64,000 nt of DNA, from positions 1,981,423 to 2,045,422 of the forward strand of contig NZ_CP102279.1 of assembly GCF_025150245.1 (NCBI RefSeq). The letters are read 5' to 3'. A program made the position numbers and the translations under genes. Positions 53,330 to 63,478 of this stretch are shown in pieces (positions within the stretch are counted from its first letter, which is position 1; every line of letters starts with the position of its first letter). Below the pieces are notes generated by a model that worked only from the letters and a program-made list of their open reading frames with translations, was not told where the DNA came from and made no database searches. This DNA is from Dorea formicigenerans. Its GTDB lineage: Bacteria; Bacillota; Clostridia; Lachnospirales; Lachnospiraceae.

Positions 53330-54218
53330 ATCTGGCCTCCTTTAGTTTTTTCATATAAGCATAAAATTGCTTATGCAGCTTCCTCATTTCATCTGGTGCC
53401 TTCCTGGCATGTTGATACATAAATTTATCTCCAAAGCTACTTTCGAATGTAACAGCAAGCATAATCGTCATAATTGGCAGTGGTAAAAAACGAAAAATAT
53501 TCATTTTACAAGGTGACAGCCTACCTGCCTGTTTTCGCAAAAAGCTAAAATTTCTTTTCAATTTTTTTGCTGTTTTCTTCATAATCTTCCAGTCTTTTCC
53601 CGCTCTTTCCGGGCATTCTGCTTCGTAATATGCATCTGCAATCGGCACCACCATGGCAAGATGACATAATTGCCACATATGCATATCCACTACTTTCTGA
53701 TATGGTATATGAGCATGCCTCAATATCTTTGAAAACTGCTTTGTCTTTTCGGATTTATTTCCTGATATTCCTGCAAATGTTGTCGGCTGAATCATTCTTG
53801 GAGTGAGTGCTGCATCAAGGATGCCATCATCATTTATACTTCCGCCTGCTCCCGGAAAAGCCGGCAATATTCTTCCTGTTCCAACAATATCTTCCCATTT
53901 TTTATAACCGTCCAGTGAATTTACCATTGTAACAATCGTACTGCTTTTATTATTTTTCAATTCCGTAAGTGCTTCATACAACTGGTTTTCCCGGACAGTC
54001 AGCAAGACAAAATCATAAATATCATTATCTGGCACTTCTCCAAGAATCGTGGTTTCTGCCCGTTTTATGTTCTGTTTTTTCTTATAAAGCAATCCATTTT
54101 TCTTTAAAAACTCAAGTCTTTTACCTCTGGCATAGATACTTATATCATAACCCGCTTCTGCGAATAAAGCCGCATACAAGGACCCAATCACACCTGCACC
54201 ATAAATCAATATTCTCAT
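53316..54218 (-). CDS. Ketopantoate reductase-like protein (ApbA/PanE family)
   Basis: A 300-residue protein with an N-terminal Rossmann fold (MRILIYGAGVIGSLYAALFAEAGYDISIYARG) and DFVLLTVRENQLYEAL, as in ketopantoate reductases. The C-terminal half departs from PanE and is unusually basic (KKTAKKLKRNFSFLRKQAG). Not accompanied by panB or panC, so a biosynthetic pantothenate role is doubtful. First gene of the overlapping four-gene operon; it follows a terminator. ATG 54218. Confidence 0.8.
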   Translation of the reverse strand: MRILIYGAGVIGSLYAALFAEAGYDISIYARGKRLEFLKKNGLLYKKKQNIKRAETTILGEVPDNDIYDFVLLTVRENQLYEALTELKNNKSSTIVTMVNSLDGYKKWEDIVGTGRILPAFPGAGGSINDDGILDAALTPRMIQPTTFAGISGNKSEKTKQFSKILRHAHIPYQKVVDMHMWQLCHLAMVVPIADAYYEAECPERAGKDWKIMKKTAKKLKRNFSFLRKQAGRLSPCKMNIFRFLPLPIMTIMLAVTFESSFGDKFMYQHARKAPDEMRKLHKQFYAYMKKLKEARYEIL

Positions 54219-54289
54219 AGAAATCTGCCCTCTTTTACATTATCCAATAAATTGCCATTGTGCATATTAGTTATGTCTAACTCCTATTT

Positions 54290-54332
54290 CCTAAAAAACC
54301 GTGTGAAAACAAAACTGTAATTCCACACGGTT
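54290..54332 (-). terminator. Terminator of the MATE operon
   Basis: Stem AACCGTGTG / CACACGGTT with an 18-base loop, followed on the minus strand by six T. Located between the kinase-like gene and the four-gene operon. Confidence 0.75.
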
Positions 54333-54399
54333 TCTTTCCTTATGCATTCAGTATATCACTTTTATTTGGTTTATCAACCAGATTTTGTCATTATATTCC

Positions 54400-54984
54400 T
54401 CAAATACACTCCATAATAATCTTCTCACATCTGTTATATCCAAGCTGCGAGCTGTTCAGACTCAACGTATAGTTGCTGGCTTTTCCCCATTTCTGCTCTG
54501 TATAAAAATTATAATTTGTCATACGCCTTTTATCTGTATCTGCCATCATTTTGACAGCCTCCTTCTCTCCTACATTATATAAGTTCATAATACGCTGTGT
54601 TTTTTCCGGCATATCCCCATGGATAAATACGTTCAATACATCATCCCGATCCTTCAGGATATAATCTGCATTTCTTCCGATAATTACACAAGATTCCCTA
54701 TCAGCCAGTTCTAAAATAACCTTTCTCTGTGTCTCATACACTATATCTTCTATGGATTTTCCTGTGATATCACGTCCGGCAAATGCATATGCAAATAATC
54801 CTTTCTTCGGAGATAATTCTGCACTTTCCTGGACATATTCCGGAGATAAACCAGACTTCTCTGCAATCTCATTAATGATATTTTTATCATAATAAGCAAT
54901 CCCAAGTTTCTTCGCTGCTTCTTCTCCGATAAAACGTCCGCCACTTCCAAATTCTCTGCTGATTGTAATAATTCTTTTTTTCAT
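54400..54984 (-). CDS. Cytidylate kinase-like protein
   Basis: A 194-residue P-loop protein of the cytidylate kinase-like family: RIITISREFGSGGRFIGEEAAKKLGIAYYDK with a Walker A-like GSGG, then IIGRNADYIL and NVFIHGDMPEKTQRIM. These proteins differ from housekeeping Cmk and their substrate is unclear. The gene follows a MATE transporter by 16 bases, a pairing common in Lachnospiraceae. ATG 54984 follows AGGAGGG. Confidence 0.87.
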   Translation of the reverse strand: MKKRIITISREFGSGGRFIGEEAAKKLGIAYYDKNIINEIAEKSGLSPEYVQESAELSPKKGLFAYAFAGRDITGKSIEDIVYETQRKVILELADRESCVIIGRNADYILKDRDDVLNVFIHGDMPEKTQRIMNLYNVGEKEAVKMMADTDKRRMTNYNFYTEQKWGKASNYTLSLNSSQLGYNRCEKIIMECI

Positions 54985-55000
54985 CTCTGATCCCTCCTGC

Positions 55001-56368
55001 TTAATTCAAAACATCAACTTTATTTTTACTGATTCTCTTCAAGAACACATATCCTACAAAGCATGAAATAATTTCAGTAATCGGAAATGCCCACCAGATC
55101 AGCGAAACTGTCATCTGACCATTTCTGGCAAACACGGAAAAAATTCCAGCCAGCGGCAGAATAATAATAAGCTGTCTCAGAAGCGAAATAACCAGTGATT
55201 CCACACCACCATTCAATGCCTGATAAATGCCTTGATAAGCAATATTGATTCCGGCAAACAAGAAGCTTACTGAGATTATCCTCATTGCTCCGATAAAATA
55301 TTCTCTGGACGGCCCTGCATTAAACAGCGTTGCAAATCCCCCTGGAAAAATCTCTGTAATTACAATTCCCAGAATCATTAATATAACCGTATAGATCAGA
55401 CCATATTTGATTCCATCCTGAATTCTCTTTTTGCTTCTCATTCCATAAGCAAATGCAATGATCGGAGTGATCGCATCTCGCAGACCGAAAGCAAGAAACA
55501 GTACAAACTGCTGAACTTTATAAAATAATCCATAAGCTGTCTGTGCTGACGGATTGAATTTCAGAATCAGATTCATGACATAAACCATAATGGACATCAG
55601 TGCCTGTGCAATGATTGCCGGAAGTCCGATTGTATAGATCTCCTTGATAATTCCGCCATCCGGCTTCATGTATTTCGCCCCATGCTCGAATTCCTTATTT
55701 AATTTGATATGAAAAATGAGCAGTAATACCGCGGATGCTACCTGACCAATTACAGTTGCATAAGCCGCTCCTTTCACTCCCATTTCCGGGCAGGGGCCAA
55801 TACCGTAGATCATGATCGGATCAAGGATGATATTTACAACTGCGCCAACCACCTGTCCAATCGTGGAATAAAGAGAACGTCCTGTTGCCTGTAATAACTT
55901 TTCAAATAAAGAAAAGAAAATAATACCAAAAGAGATTACGCAGCATATCCTCAGATAGCTGACTCCCATCTCCAATACTTCTGCATCTACTGTCTGCGAT
56001 GAAATATATGCTTTCACCCCAAAGATACCAAACAATAAGCAGACCACATAAATAATCACTCCCAGAAACAGACTGTTTCCTGCTACCTTTGCAGCTTTTT
56101 TACTATTTCCCTGTCCAAGTGTCCTTGCAAGAAGTGCATTGGTTCCTACACCGGTTCCAATCCCCACTGCCACCATAAGCATCTGCACCGGAAATACCAG
56201 TGTCAAAGCATTTAATGCTGCTTCACTTCCCTCTCTCATATTTCCCACAAATGCACTGTCTACTATGTTATAGACTGCCTGCAATGCCATGGATAAAATC
56301 ATCGGGATTCCCATCTGGACCATCAGCTTATTCACCGGCATCTCCTTCATCTTGTTGCTTTCCGCCAT
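55001..56368 (-). CDS. MATE-family efflux transporter
   Basis: A 455-residue twelve-helix MATE protein: [30 protein letters not shown] start, [31 protein letters not shown], and the repeated second-half pattern [25 protein letters not shown]. It exports cationic or other small molecules using an ion gradient. It sits behind a 170-base leader with two similar hairpins and a perfect promoter, so its expression is probably switched by an RNA element. ATG 56368 follows AAAGGAG. Confidence 0.93.
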   Translation of the reverse strand: MAESNKMKEMPVNKLMVQMGIPMILSMALQAVYNIVDSAFVGNMREGSEAALNALTLVFPVQMLMVAVGIGTGVGTNALLARTLGQGNSKKAAKVAGNSLFLGVIIYVVCLLFGIFGVKAYISSQTVDAEVLEMGVSYLRICCVISFGIIFFSLFEKLLQATGRSLYSTIGQVVGAVVNIILDPIMIYGIGPCPEMGVKGAAYATVIGQVASAVLLLIFHIKLNKEFEHGAKYMKPDGGIIKEIYTIGLPAIIAQALMSIMVYVMNLILKFNPSAQTAYGLFYKVQQFVLFLAFGLRDAITPIIAFAYGMRSKKRIQDGIKYGLIYTVILMILGIVITEIFPGGFATLFNAGPSREYFIGAMRIISVSFLFAGINIAYQGIYQALNGGVESLVISLLRQLIIILPLAGIFSVFARNGQMTVSLIWWAFPITEIISCFVGYVFLKRISKNKVDVLN

Positions 56369-56394
56369 TTCGTTTTAACTCCTTTCTTTTTGAC

Positions 56395-56538
56395 ACAAAA
56401 AAAGTGCGTACCCTGTCATATAAGCTGGACTTACGCTTACACGCTACACACTTTTTCATGGCGATATTTACTTTTTGCAAAACAAAAACGAGTAGCCGGT
56501 AAACTGGATTTACGCTTACTTGCTACTCGTTTCTTGTA
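56395..56538 (-). ncRNA. Tandem two-unit structured leader RNA upstream of MATE gene (riboswitch candidate)
   Basis: Transcribed from the minus strand, two units share one plan. Unit 1 (56530-56488): outer stem ACGAGTAGC / GCTACTCGT, inner 6-bp stem GTAAGC / GTTTAC, 9-base loop GTAAATCCA, then U-rich run. Unit 2 (56456-56401): outer 10-bp stem, inner stem GTAAGC / GCTTAT, loop GTAAGTCCA, then seven T. Stem bases change between units but pairing is kept, while the loop is nearly fixed. Each unit ends as an intrinsic terminator would. Guanidine-sensing RNAs are known before MATE genes (mepA motif), but I cannot confirm that match; this may be another class. Confidence 0.6.
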
Positions 56539-56567
56539 ATTATATTGCCTCTTTTTCAAAAAGTCAA
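56539..56567 (-). promoter_or_regulatory. Promoter of the MATE operon
   Basis: TTGACT (56567-56562), 17-base spacer, TATAAT (56544-56539) on the minus strand. Transcription should begin only a few bases before the first leader hairpin. From 56568 to 56820 I see no further feature. Confidence 0.85.
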
Positions 56568-56820
56568 ACAAAATTTTTCTTGCATTGACACATCAAACAG
56601 TTTTCAGTATTTCCCCCAAAAGATATTTCGGTTAATAAATACCTAAATATCTTATAGCCATTTTAGCATTTTCATATCATATAAATACAAAAAGGCAGAC
56701 AGTCTATTATATGACCACCTGCTTGTTACCTACTCTAATATTGTTTTTTGTATATCATTAGTCCGTCAAACTTGAAGTGGTTGTTCTACCAAGTGGTATC
56801 TGCCCATACGAATATTCTTT

Positions 56821-57648
56821 TTATAGATGATTTTCTTTAAATTCATCCTCATGTTTTTTGAAGAAATTATAAAAGTATCGCACATTATCCAAATCACTCC
56901 ATTTTGCAATATCATACTCTTCCGTATCAAGATTGTATATTTGGGCATTTAATGTTCCAAGCATAAATGGCGAATGCGTTGCAATAATAAACTGGCATCC
57001 TAACAACCTTGCCATTTTATTAATTTCCTCTGCTAGCATAACCTGATTCGCAGGTGAAAGCGATACTTCTGGTTCATCTAATAAATATAATGCATCCGGT
57101 TGTAAATATTCCTCAAAATATTGCATTGATGTCTCTCCGTTAGAATATTTTTCCTGTGCAAATTTTATATATTCTTCCTGCTTTCTCCCTTCTTTGGATG
57201 TTAAAAATGTCTTTGCTTCAAGTAAAGACATGCCTCTCTTAACATAATCATACTCCATGCCATCTGATAATATCTGCTTTTGTTGTATCTTTTTAATCTC
57301 ATACAATATATCTTCACTTTTAATATACCGGCTGTTTCCCGGTATTTTTTTTATTGTATTTCCATAGTCATCTTCCCCAAAAGTATACAAGCATTCGCTG
57401 GAAAACGAATCACAGTAATCGACACTTCCAAATGAATTACTTGTTGCGTATTCTTTTCCTTTTAGTTGTAAGCAATTGGCTATAATATTTAAGAGTGTTG
57501 ATTTACCTGAGCCATTATTCCCATAAAAAACAGTGATAGGTATAAAAACAAATGGTTCAATATACTTATCCCGGAATACATTGTAGGGATAAATGTTAGG
57601 ATTGTTTACTTTTCTTTCACTTAACTTAAAACTACTTAAATATATCAT
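56821..57648 (-). CDS. AAA-type ATPase (RecF/SMC-like, COG3910-like)
   Basis: A 275-residue ATPase: Walker A YGNNGSGKSTLLN near 43-55, ABC-like Walker B ALYLLDEPEVSLSP and the ATHSPFM switch. The short middle region lacks a long coiled coil. Proteins of this type occur alone or with defence and repair genes, and function is unknown. Its ATG overlaps the stop of a preceding short frame (ATGA). No nuclease or other partner gene adjoins it. Confidence 0.82.
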   Translation of the reverse strand: MIYLSSFKLSERKVNNPNIYPYNVFRDKYIEPFVFIPITVFYGNNGSGKSTLLNIIANCLQLKGKEYATSNSFGSVDYCDSFSSECLYTFGEDDYGNTIKKIPGNSRYIKSEDILYEIKKIQQKQILSDGMEYDYVKRGMSLLEAKTFLTSKEGRKQEEYIKFAQEKYSNGETSMQYFEEYLQPDALYLLDEPEVSLSPANQVMLAEEINKMARLLGCQFIIATHSPFMLGTLNAQIYNLDTEEYDIAKWSDLDNVRYFYNFFKKHEDEFKENHL

Positions 57649-57824
57649 AACTTTTCTTTATCCCTTTCCCGATAAAAGAGCTCCAGATAATACGGTAGAA
57701 ACAGCTTCATACTTTCAAACTTGATATTCTTCTTTTTCATATAACCAATCAATCTATTTGTCAATTCTTCTCCATCCACTTCATATTCCGGCACAATATA
57801 ACCATTCAGAATGTCGCTCTTTTC
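57645..57824 (-). pseudogene. Short frame coupled to the ATPase, probable 5'-truncated gene
   Basis: On the minus strand a frame reading SDILNGYIVPEYEVDGEELT, then NRLIGYMKKKNIKFESMKLF and an RERDKEKL end, ends in the TGA that overlaps the ATPase ATG. A TAA lies just upstream and no ATG occurs until GYMKKK. A TTG (about 57763) with GGAG before it could start a 39-residue peptide. More likely it is the tail of a lost partner gene. Family not recognised. Confidence 0.4.
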
Positions 57825-57935
57825 GGTAAATTATCTGTTGAACTTTCTCTTAAGGCACTTCTACTAACTATTCTAAACTATTTCATAAGTAAATGAAAGA
57901 CTACTTTATATCAAGAAAATTCTTGCTATATTAAA

Positions 57936-59696
<1,761 letters not shown>

Positions 59697-59716
59697 ATTT
59701 CTCTCATTCTCCTTTG

Positions 59717-60856
59717 TCAAACTACTTTTTCATAAAAATATCGTCTCAAATTCTCTGCTACATTTTTCTTGTCGAAATCCAATTCCTTCTGGATATATTC
59801 CCTGCTGTTCAAGTTGGTTTCCTTCAGGACATTTTTCTTTAGTCGTAAACCACTCAGTGTTCTTACGACTGCTTCATATTCCCGCTCTTCGTCCGTTTTC
59901 TTGGTCAGATATTCTGCTTCAAATACATCGTGTTTCCAATTCAGCTTACGATATGTATCCATCACATAAAAATCCACAAAATAGTGTCCCATATCTCCAT
60001 ATTCATTTCTTTTCATCGGGACAAGATGACGTTCCATCATATGGTAAACTGCTGTTGCCATATGATCCCGTACATAGCTGCTCATGGATTTTATCCGATA
60101 TTTTTCACTCTCTTCTTTTCCCGGATAATAATCCTGTATGTTCAAATCAAGATTTCTTACATCTATCGGATTCCCGACATCCAGATATGCCACGTTATTC
60201 TCATAATCTTTTACCAGGGCAACCGGAACAATCTTTTTTCCGGTCTTTAATGCCAGATTCACCGGACCGTCATAGAGTGGTTTAATCAATCTGTTTAAAT
60301 CATAATTGTGCGAACCCTCTGGGAATATCAGAATGCTTTGTTTCTGTAATACCCTCTCCATTTTTGCCGGAAGCGCACTTCTTTCCTCTGGATTAAGAAT
60401 GTCAAATACAATCATGCCATTTAACCAGGACAAGTACGCCTCAGGATTGTATCTTAAAGTTTCTACCGAGCCTAATATCAGATATGCATTTCTGTCAATA
60501 ACATTCAACATAGTTTCAATGTCTTCCGGGCAGACATGACTTCCTACGAAAATATAGCTTTCCTCTTTATCCAGCTTGGGATATCGCTCGACAACAATAT
60601 TGTTGGCATTCTTTTTCGTTGACAGTGGGTAATACGATAAAGGTATTCTGTCTGGTTTCAGATTTCCGTAATACTCTTCATCACTGGCGTAATCCGGTGT
60701 ATCTTCCCTTATAATCGTTGCATTTGTAAAAATATTGCATAGTTTACGAAAAGCTCCGTTTGTCTTTCGTCTCAGGAAAAGACCAGTGTCAGTGGTAAAA
60801 TGGTCTACATCTTTTGTATTCAGTTGGTTGATAAATAAATTTTTATAATGTTTCAT
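59717..60856 (-). CDS. PlsC-like acyltransferase
   Basis: A 379-residue acyltransferase with the HX4D box in FVGSHVCPEDIETML near 103-117 and the FPEGSHNYD box near 198-206, both typical of glycerolipid acyltransferases. It has an extra N-terminal 70 residues and a long C-terminal region. Its ATG overlaps the previous ligase stop (ATGA) and its own stop precedes the next ligase by 20 bases. Cytoplasmic or membrane-peripheral; no transmembrane helix evident. With two ligases it would transfer activated acyl chains to an unknown acceptor. Confidence 0.8.
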   Translation of the reverse strand: MKHYKNLFINQLNTKDVDHFTTDTGLFLRRKTNGAFRKLCNIFTNATIIREDTPDYASDEEYYGNLKPDRIPLSYYPLSTKKNANNIVVERYPKLDKEESYIFVGSHVCPEDIETMLNVIDRNAYLILGSVETLRYNPEAYLSWLNGMIVFDILNPEERSALPAKMERVLQKQSILIFPEGSHNYDLNRLIKPLYDGPVNLALKTGKKIVPVALVKDYENNVAYLDVGNPIDVRNLDLNIQDYYPGKEESEKYRIKSMSSYVRDHMATAVYHMMERHLVPMKRNEYGDMGHYFVDFYVMDTYRKLNWKHDVFEAEYLTKKTDEEREYEAVVRTLSGLRLKKNVLKETNLNSREYIQKELDFDKKNVAENLRRYFYEKVV

Positions 60857-62562
60857 CTGTTTTCTTTCTGATATTTTTCTTCAAGTTTTTTATAATCAAT
60901 CTTATTGCTTTGTGTGTAAGGCATTTTTTCAATCAGCATAATCTTTTTAGGAATGGCATGCTCTGGCAAATGAGCCCTCGCAAATTCCAAGATTTTTCCT
61001 CTTACAGCTTCCTTTTCTAAACCAACTTTCACCCGAACAAATGCAATTGCAACATGAATTTTTTCTTGATCTGGCACAACTATCGTTCCACATTCAAGTA
61101 CCTCTTCATTTTTTATCAATTCATTTTCGATTTGCATTGGGAATAACTTATATACATTGTTATCACTTCCTTTGGTCAGATAAATTTTCTTAATTCTTCC
61201 ATGAAAGGTCAAAAAGCCTTCTTGATCTACGCTGCCCAGGTCACCTGTGTGTATCCATTTCTTGTTATCTGCATGTGTTTTTATAATATTGTCTGTTTCT
61301 TTTGGATTCTTAAAATATCCAGACATAATATTCGGTGCGTGGAAACAAACTTCTCCCACTTCATCGTATTTCTGCTCTTGTCCATCTTTAGGGTTTACAA
61401 TTTTTACATTTACTTTTGGCAATGGAATGCCTAAAGTTCCCTCTTTATAGATCCCCGGCATTCCTGTACAGACCGTAGCACAGCACTCAGTCATTCCATA
61501 TCCCGTCACATAGTTCCCACCATATCCTTTATCGTGTAAAAATGAATTGACTTTCTTTTCTTGCTCTATAGAGAGCGATTCCCCGCCGCCCGCAAATGTT
61601 GAAAGGAATTTCATATCCTTGATATTATTCTCCAACATCGCCTTTACAATTACCGGACCAGACACGAAATGTCGAGGCTTTATTCTATTAAACGCCTGAA
61701 CTACTTTATTGGGTTCAATATCAATCCAAAGGGCTGATTCCATTCCCAGAGCTAATGGCAAGTGAATTCCAATACTAATTCCAAACCCCAAAAATGGCGG
61801 TATCATATCCATAAATATATCATTCATTCTGAAATCAAATGTTGTATACGAATACTGCTCTGCAACTGCATTTAAATTGTCATTGCTTAACACCACACCT
61901 TTAGGAATTCCAGTTGTTCCACTTGTATATACAATGACAGCCGGAGCATTTTTAGTGTATAACATTTCTTTTGCAACGACACCTTCTCCCAAAGACAAGA
62001 AATTCTTAAAACGGTATGTTTTCCCCAAAATATCCTTTTTATTCTTTAATCTATATGGGTATTTCAAATACCATGGCATACTGTCTGATACATCCAGTAT
62101 AATTGTTTTAATATCGGGAAACTTTTTTTCAATTATTCTTCCCTTTTCCTGAATCATTGCAAAATAAATAAATGCCTTGGAATCTGTGCTTTTTATATTC
62201 TCAATTATTTCATTTGCAGATAATGTAAGATATACCATATTAGCAACTGCGCCAATCTTATTTAAACCATAAATTATATAAATCGTTTCCGGAGTATGCA
62301 AGGAAGCAATCGTGACAATATCTCCTTTTCTTATTCCTATTGCATAAAAAGCTTTCGCCACTTTATCAATATTTTCAAAGAACTCTCGATATGTTATTTT
62401 ATTTCCAAAGTAATTTAATGCTATGCCATTCAGATTATTCGTATTCTTATTTTTTATATATTGTAAAACTGTACACTCCGGCAACTCTGCCTGAATTGCT
62501 TCCTCACTGTAATATTTCAGCCACGGCTTATCAATAGACGGAAATCCCGTCAGCTCATGCTC
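60853..62562 (-). CDS. Acyl-CoA synthetase / AMP-ligase paralogue, apparently out of frame with its ATG
   Basis: A ligase of about 569 residues: P-loop VIVYTSGTTGIPKGVVLS, GYGMTECCATVC, HTGDLGSVDQEGFLTFHGRIKK and the C-terminal YTQSNKIDYKKLE lysine region. Conserved sequence begins at EHELTGFPSIDKPWLKYYS (from 62562), shared with the paralogue at 57936. There is no ATG in this frame: an in-frame TGA lies at 62565-62563. The ATG with a good GGAG site (62566) reads only three codons before TGA. A TTG at 62484 is the first usual alternative start but would cut off conserved residues. So the gene may be in an OFF state or be damaged at its 5' end. Confidence 0.72.
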   Translation of the reverse strand, partial: EHELTGFPSIDKPWLKYYSEEAIQAELPECTVLQYIKNKNTNNLNGIALNYFGNKITYREFFENIDKVAKAFYAIGIRKGDIVTIASLHTPETIYIIYGLNKIGAVANMVYLTLSANEIIENIKSTDSKAFIYFAMIQEKGRIIEKKFPDIKTIILDVSDSMPWYLKYPYRLKNKKDILGKTYRFKNFLSLGEGVVAKEMLYTKNAPAVIVYTSGTTGIPKGVVLSNDNLNAVAEQYSYTTFDFRMNDIFMDMIPPFLGFGISIGIHLPLALGMESALWIDIEPNKVVQAFNRIKPRHFVSGPVIVKAMLENNIKDMKFLSTFAGGGESLSIEQEKKVNSFLHDKGYGGNYVTGYGMTECCATVCTGMPGIYKEGTLGIPLPKVNVKIVNPKDGQEQKYDEVGEVCFHAPNIMSGYFKNPKETDNIIKTHADNKKWIHTGDLGSVDQEGFLTFHGRIKKIYLTKGSDNNVYKLFPMQIENELIKNEEVLECGTIVVPDQEKIHVAIAFVRVKVGLEKEAVRGKILEFARAHLPEHAIPKKIMLIEKMPYTQSNKIDYKKLEEKYQKENR

Positions 62563-62641
62563 TCATTATCCTTTTTCTCCTCATCTATCTGTCAAGTATC
62601 TTTTTGTATACGCATCTGTTCTCATGAATATTCCGATACTA

Positions 62642-62686
62642 CAAAAAGCCATTCTTAGCTACATATTTTGTGGCTGAAAATGGCTT
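62642..62686 (-). terminator. Hairpin with U-tract upstream of the ligase operon
   Basis: Interrupted stem AAGCCATT ... AATGGCTT with inner CAGCCACA / TGTAGCTA pairing, followed on the minus strand by TTTTTG. It may end the HD-domain transcript or act as an attenuator in the leader of the ligase operon. Confidence 0.5.
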
Positions 62687-62769
62687 CAATCTCTGCATTT
62701 TCTATATTCTTTTTGAGGAAAAAGTACACAGTTCAGACTTACTTGGACATTGTAATTTATAACCATCAC
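62686..62769 (-). CDS. Possible small protein or leader peptide (27 codons)
   Basis: GTG (62769) or ATG (62766) preceded by AGGAAGGAG at good spacing, reading MVINYNVQVSLNCVLFPQKE to a TGA at 62688-62686. Its stop lies in the base of the hairpin at 62642-62686, as in leader-peptide attenuation. No homologue recognised. Confidence 0.25.
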   Translation of the reverse strand: MMVINYNVQVSLNCVLFPQKEYRKCRD

Positions 62770-62888
62770 CTATGTAGCTCCTTCCTGATAATAGACACTT
62801 TAACACATTTATTCTATCAAAAGTTTGATTTCCTTACAATAGAGAATATTTAGTATTTTCTCAGGATTTAATTTTTCTCTCTGGTGTG

Positions 62889-63383
62889 CTATCTGACGCC
62901 AATATCAAACATCTCCCTGCAAATCATTTTTCCACATGTTGTTTTGAAAATACTATGATAGGCTTTTATAGCTGCTTCCTTCGATAAACCATCCTCCATA
63001 ATATTAACCAGGAAATCAGCTTCTACTAATATTTGATAATCAATTTCATTAATGTTATCATAAGTATGATGATGTGCGATCAGATACTGAACCCGATTAG
63101 ATACATCTTGATCAAATCCTAATTCTCCGAGTAGCTTTTCTGCGATTGCCGGGCCTTCTTTTTCTTGTAATTTTCCATTGCAATTTCCATATTTTTCTTC
63201 ACAGAAATGAATTCCAATATCATGTGTCAAAGCAGCTGCTTCAATGGTAAATAAACATTTCTCATCTACATTCTCCGTTTCTGCTATCAATTTTGCATAG
63301 CTATGCACTTTACAGAAATGTTGAATTCTCTTTGCATCTCCTTTATATAATTCAATCATTGCCAAATGTAATTTATTTATCAT
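62889..63383 (-). CDS. HD-domain phosphohydrolase
   Basis: A 164-residue HD-superfamily protein: HFCKVHSYAKLIAETENVD (first histidine), AAALTHDIGIHFCEE with the HD pair near 53-54, and YLIAHHHTYDNI. Metal-binding H...HD...H...D pattern is complete, so it is probably an active metal-dependent phosphohydrolase. ATG 63383 follows GAGGAGG. It lies downstream of the Crp/Fnr gene with a 95-base gap and may be cotranscribed. Confidence 0.88.
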   Translation of the reverse strand: MINKLHLAMIELYKGDAKRIQHFCKVHSYAKLIAETENVDEKCLFTIEAAALTHDIGIHFCEEKYGNCNGKLQEKEGPAIAEKLLGELGFDQDVSNRVQYLIAHHHTYDNINEIDYQILVEADFLVNIMEDGLSKEAAIKAYHSIFKTTCGKMICREMFDIGVR

Positions 63384-63478
63384 CTAAATTTTCCTCCTCT
63401 TGCACATTTTAACATCTCTCAAATTAATTCTATGTTTTCCATAATGTATATTACATTTTCATTCTTGAATCTGCATCT

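Noticed and set aside
56373-56460. A 28-codon frame starting ATG at 56460 within the MATE leader
   Set aside because: No ribosome-binding site precedes it and it runs through the hairpin stems; the covarying RNA structure explains the sequence better.
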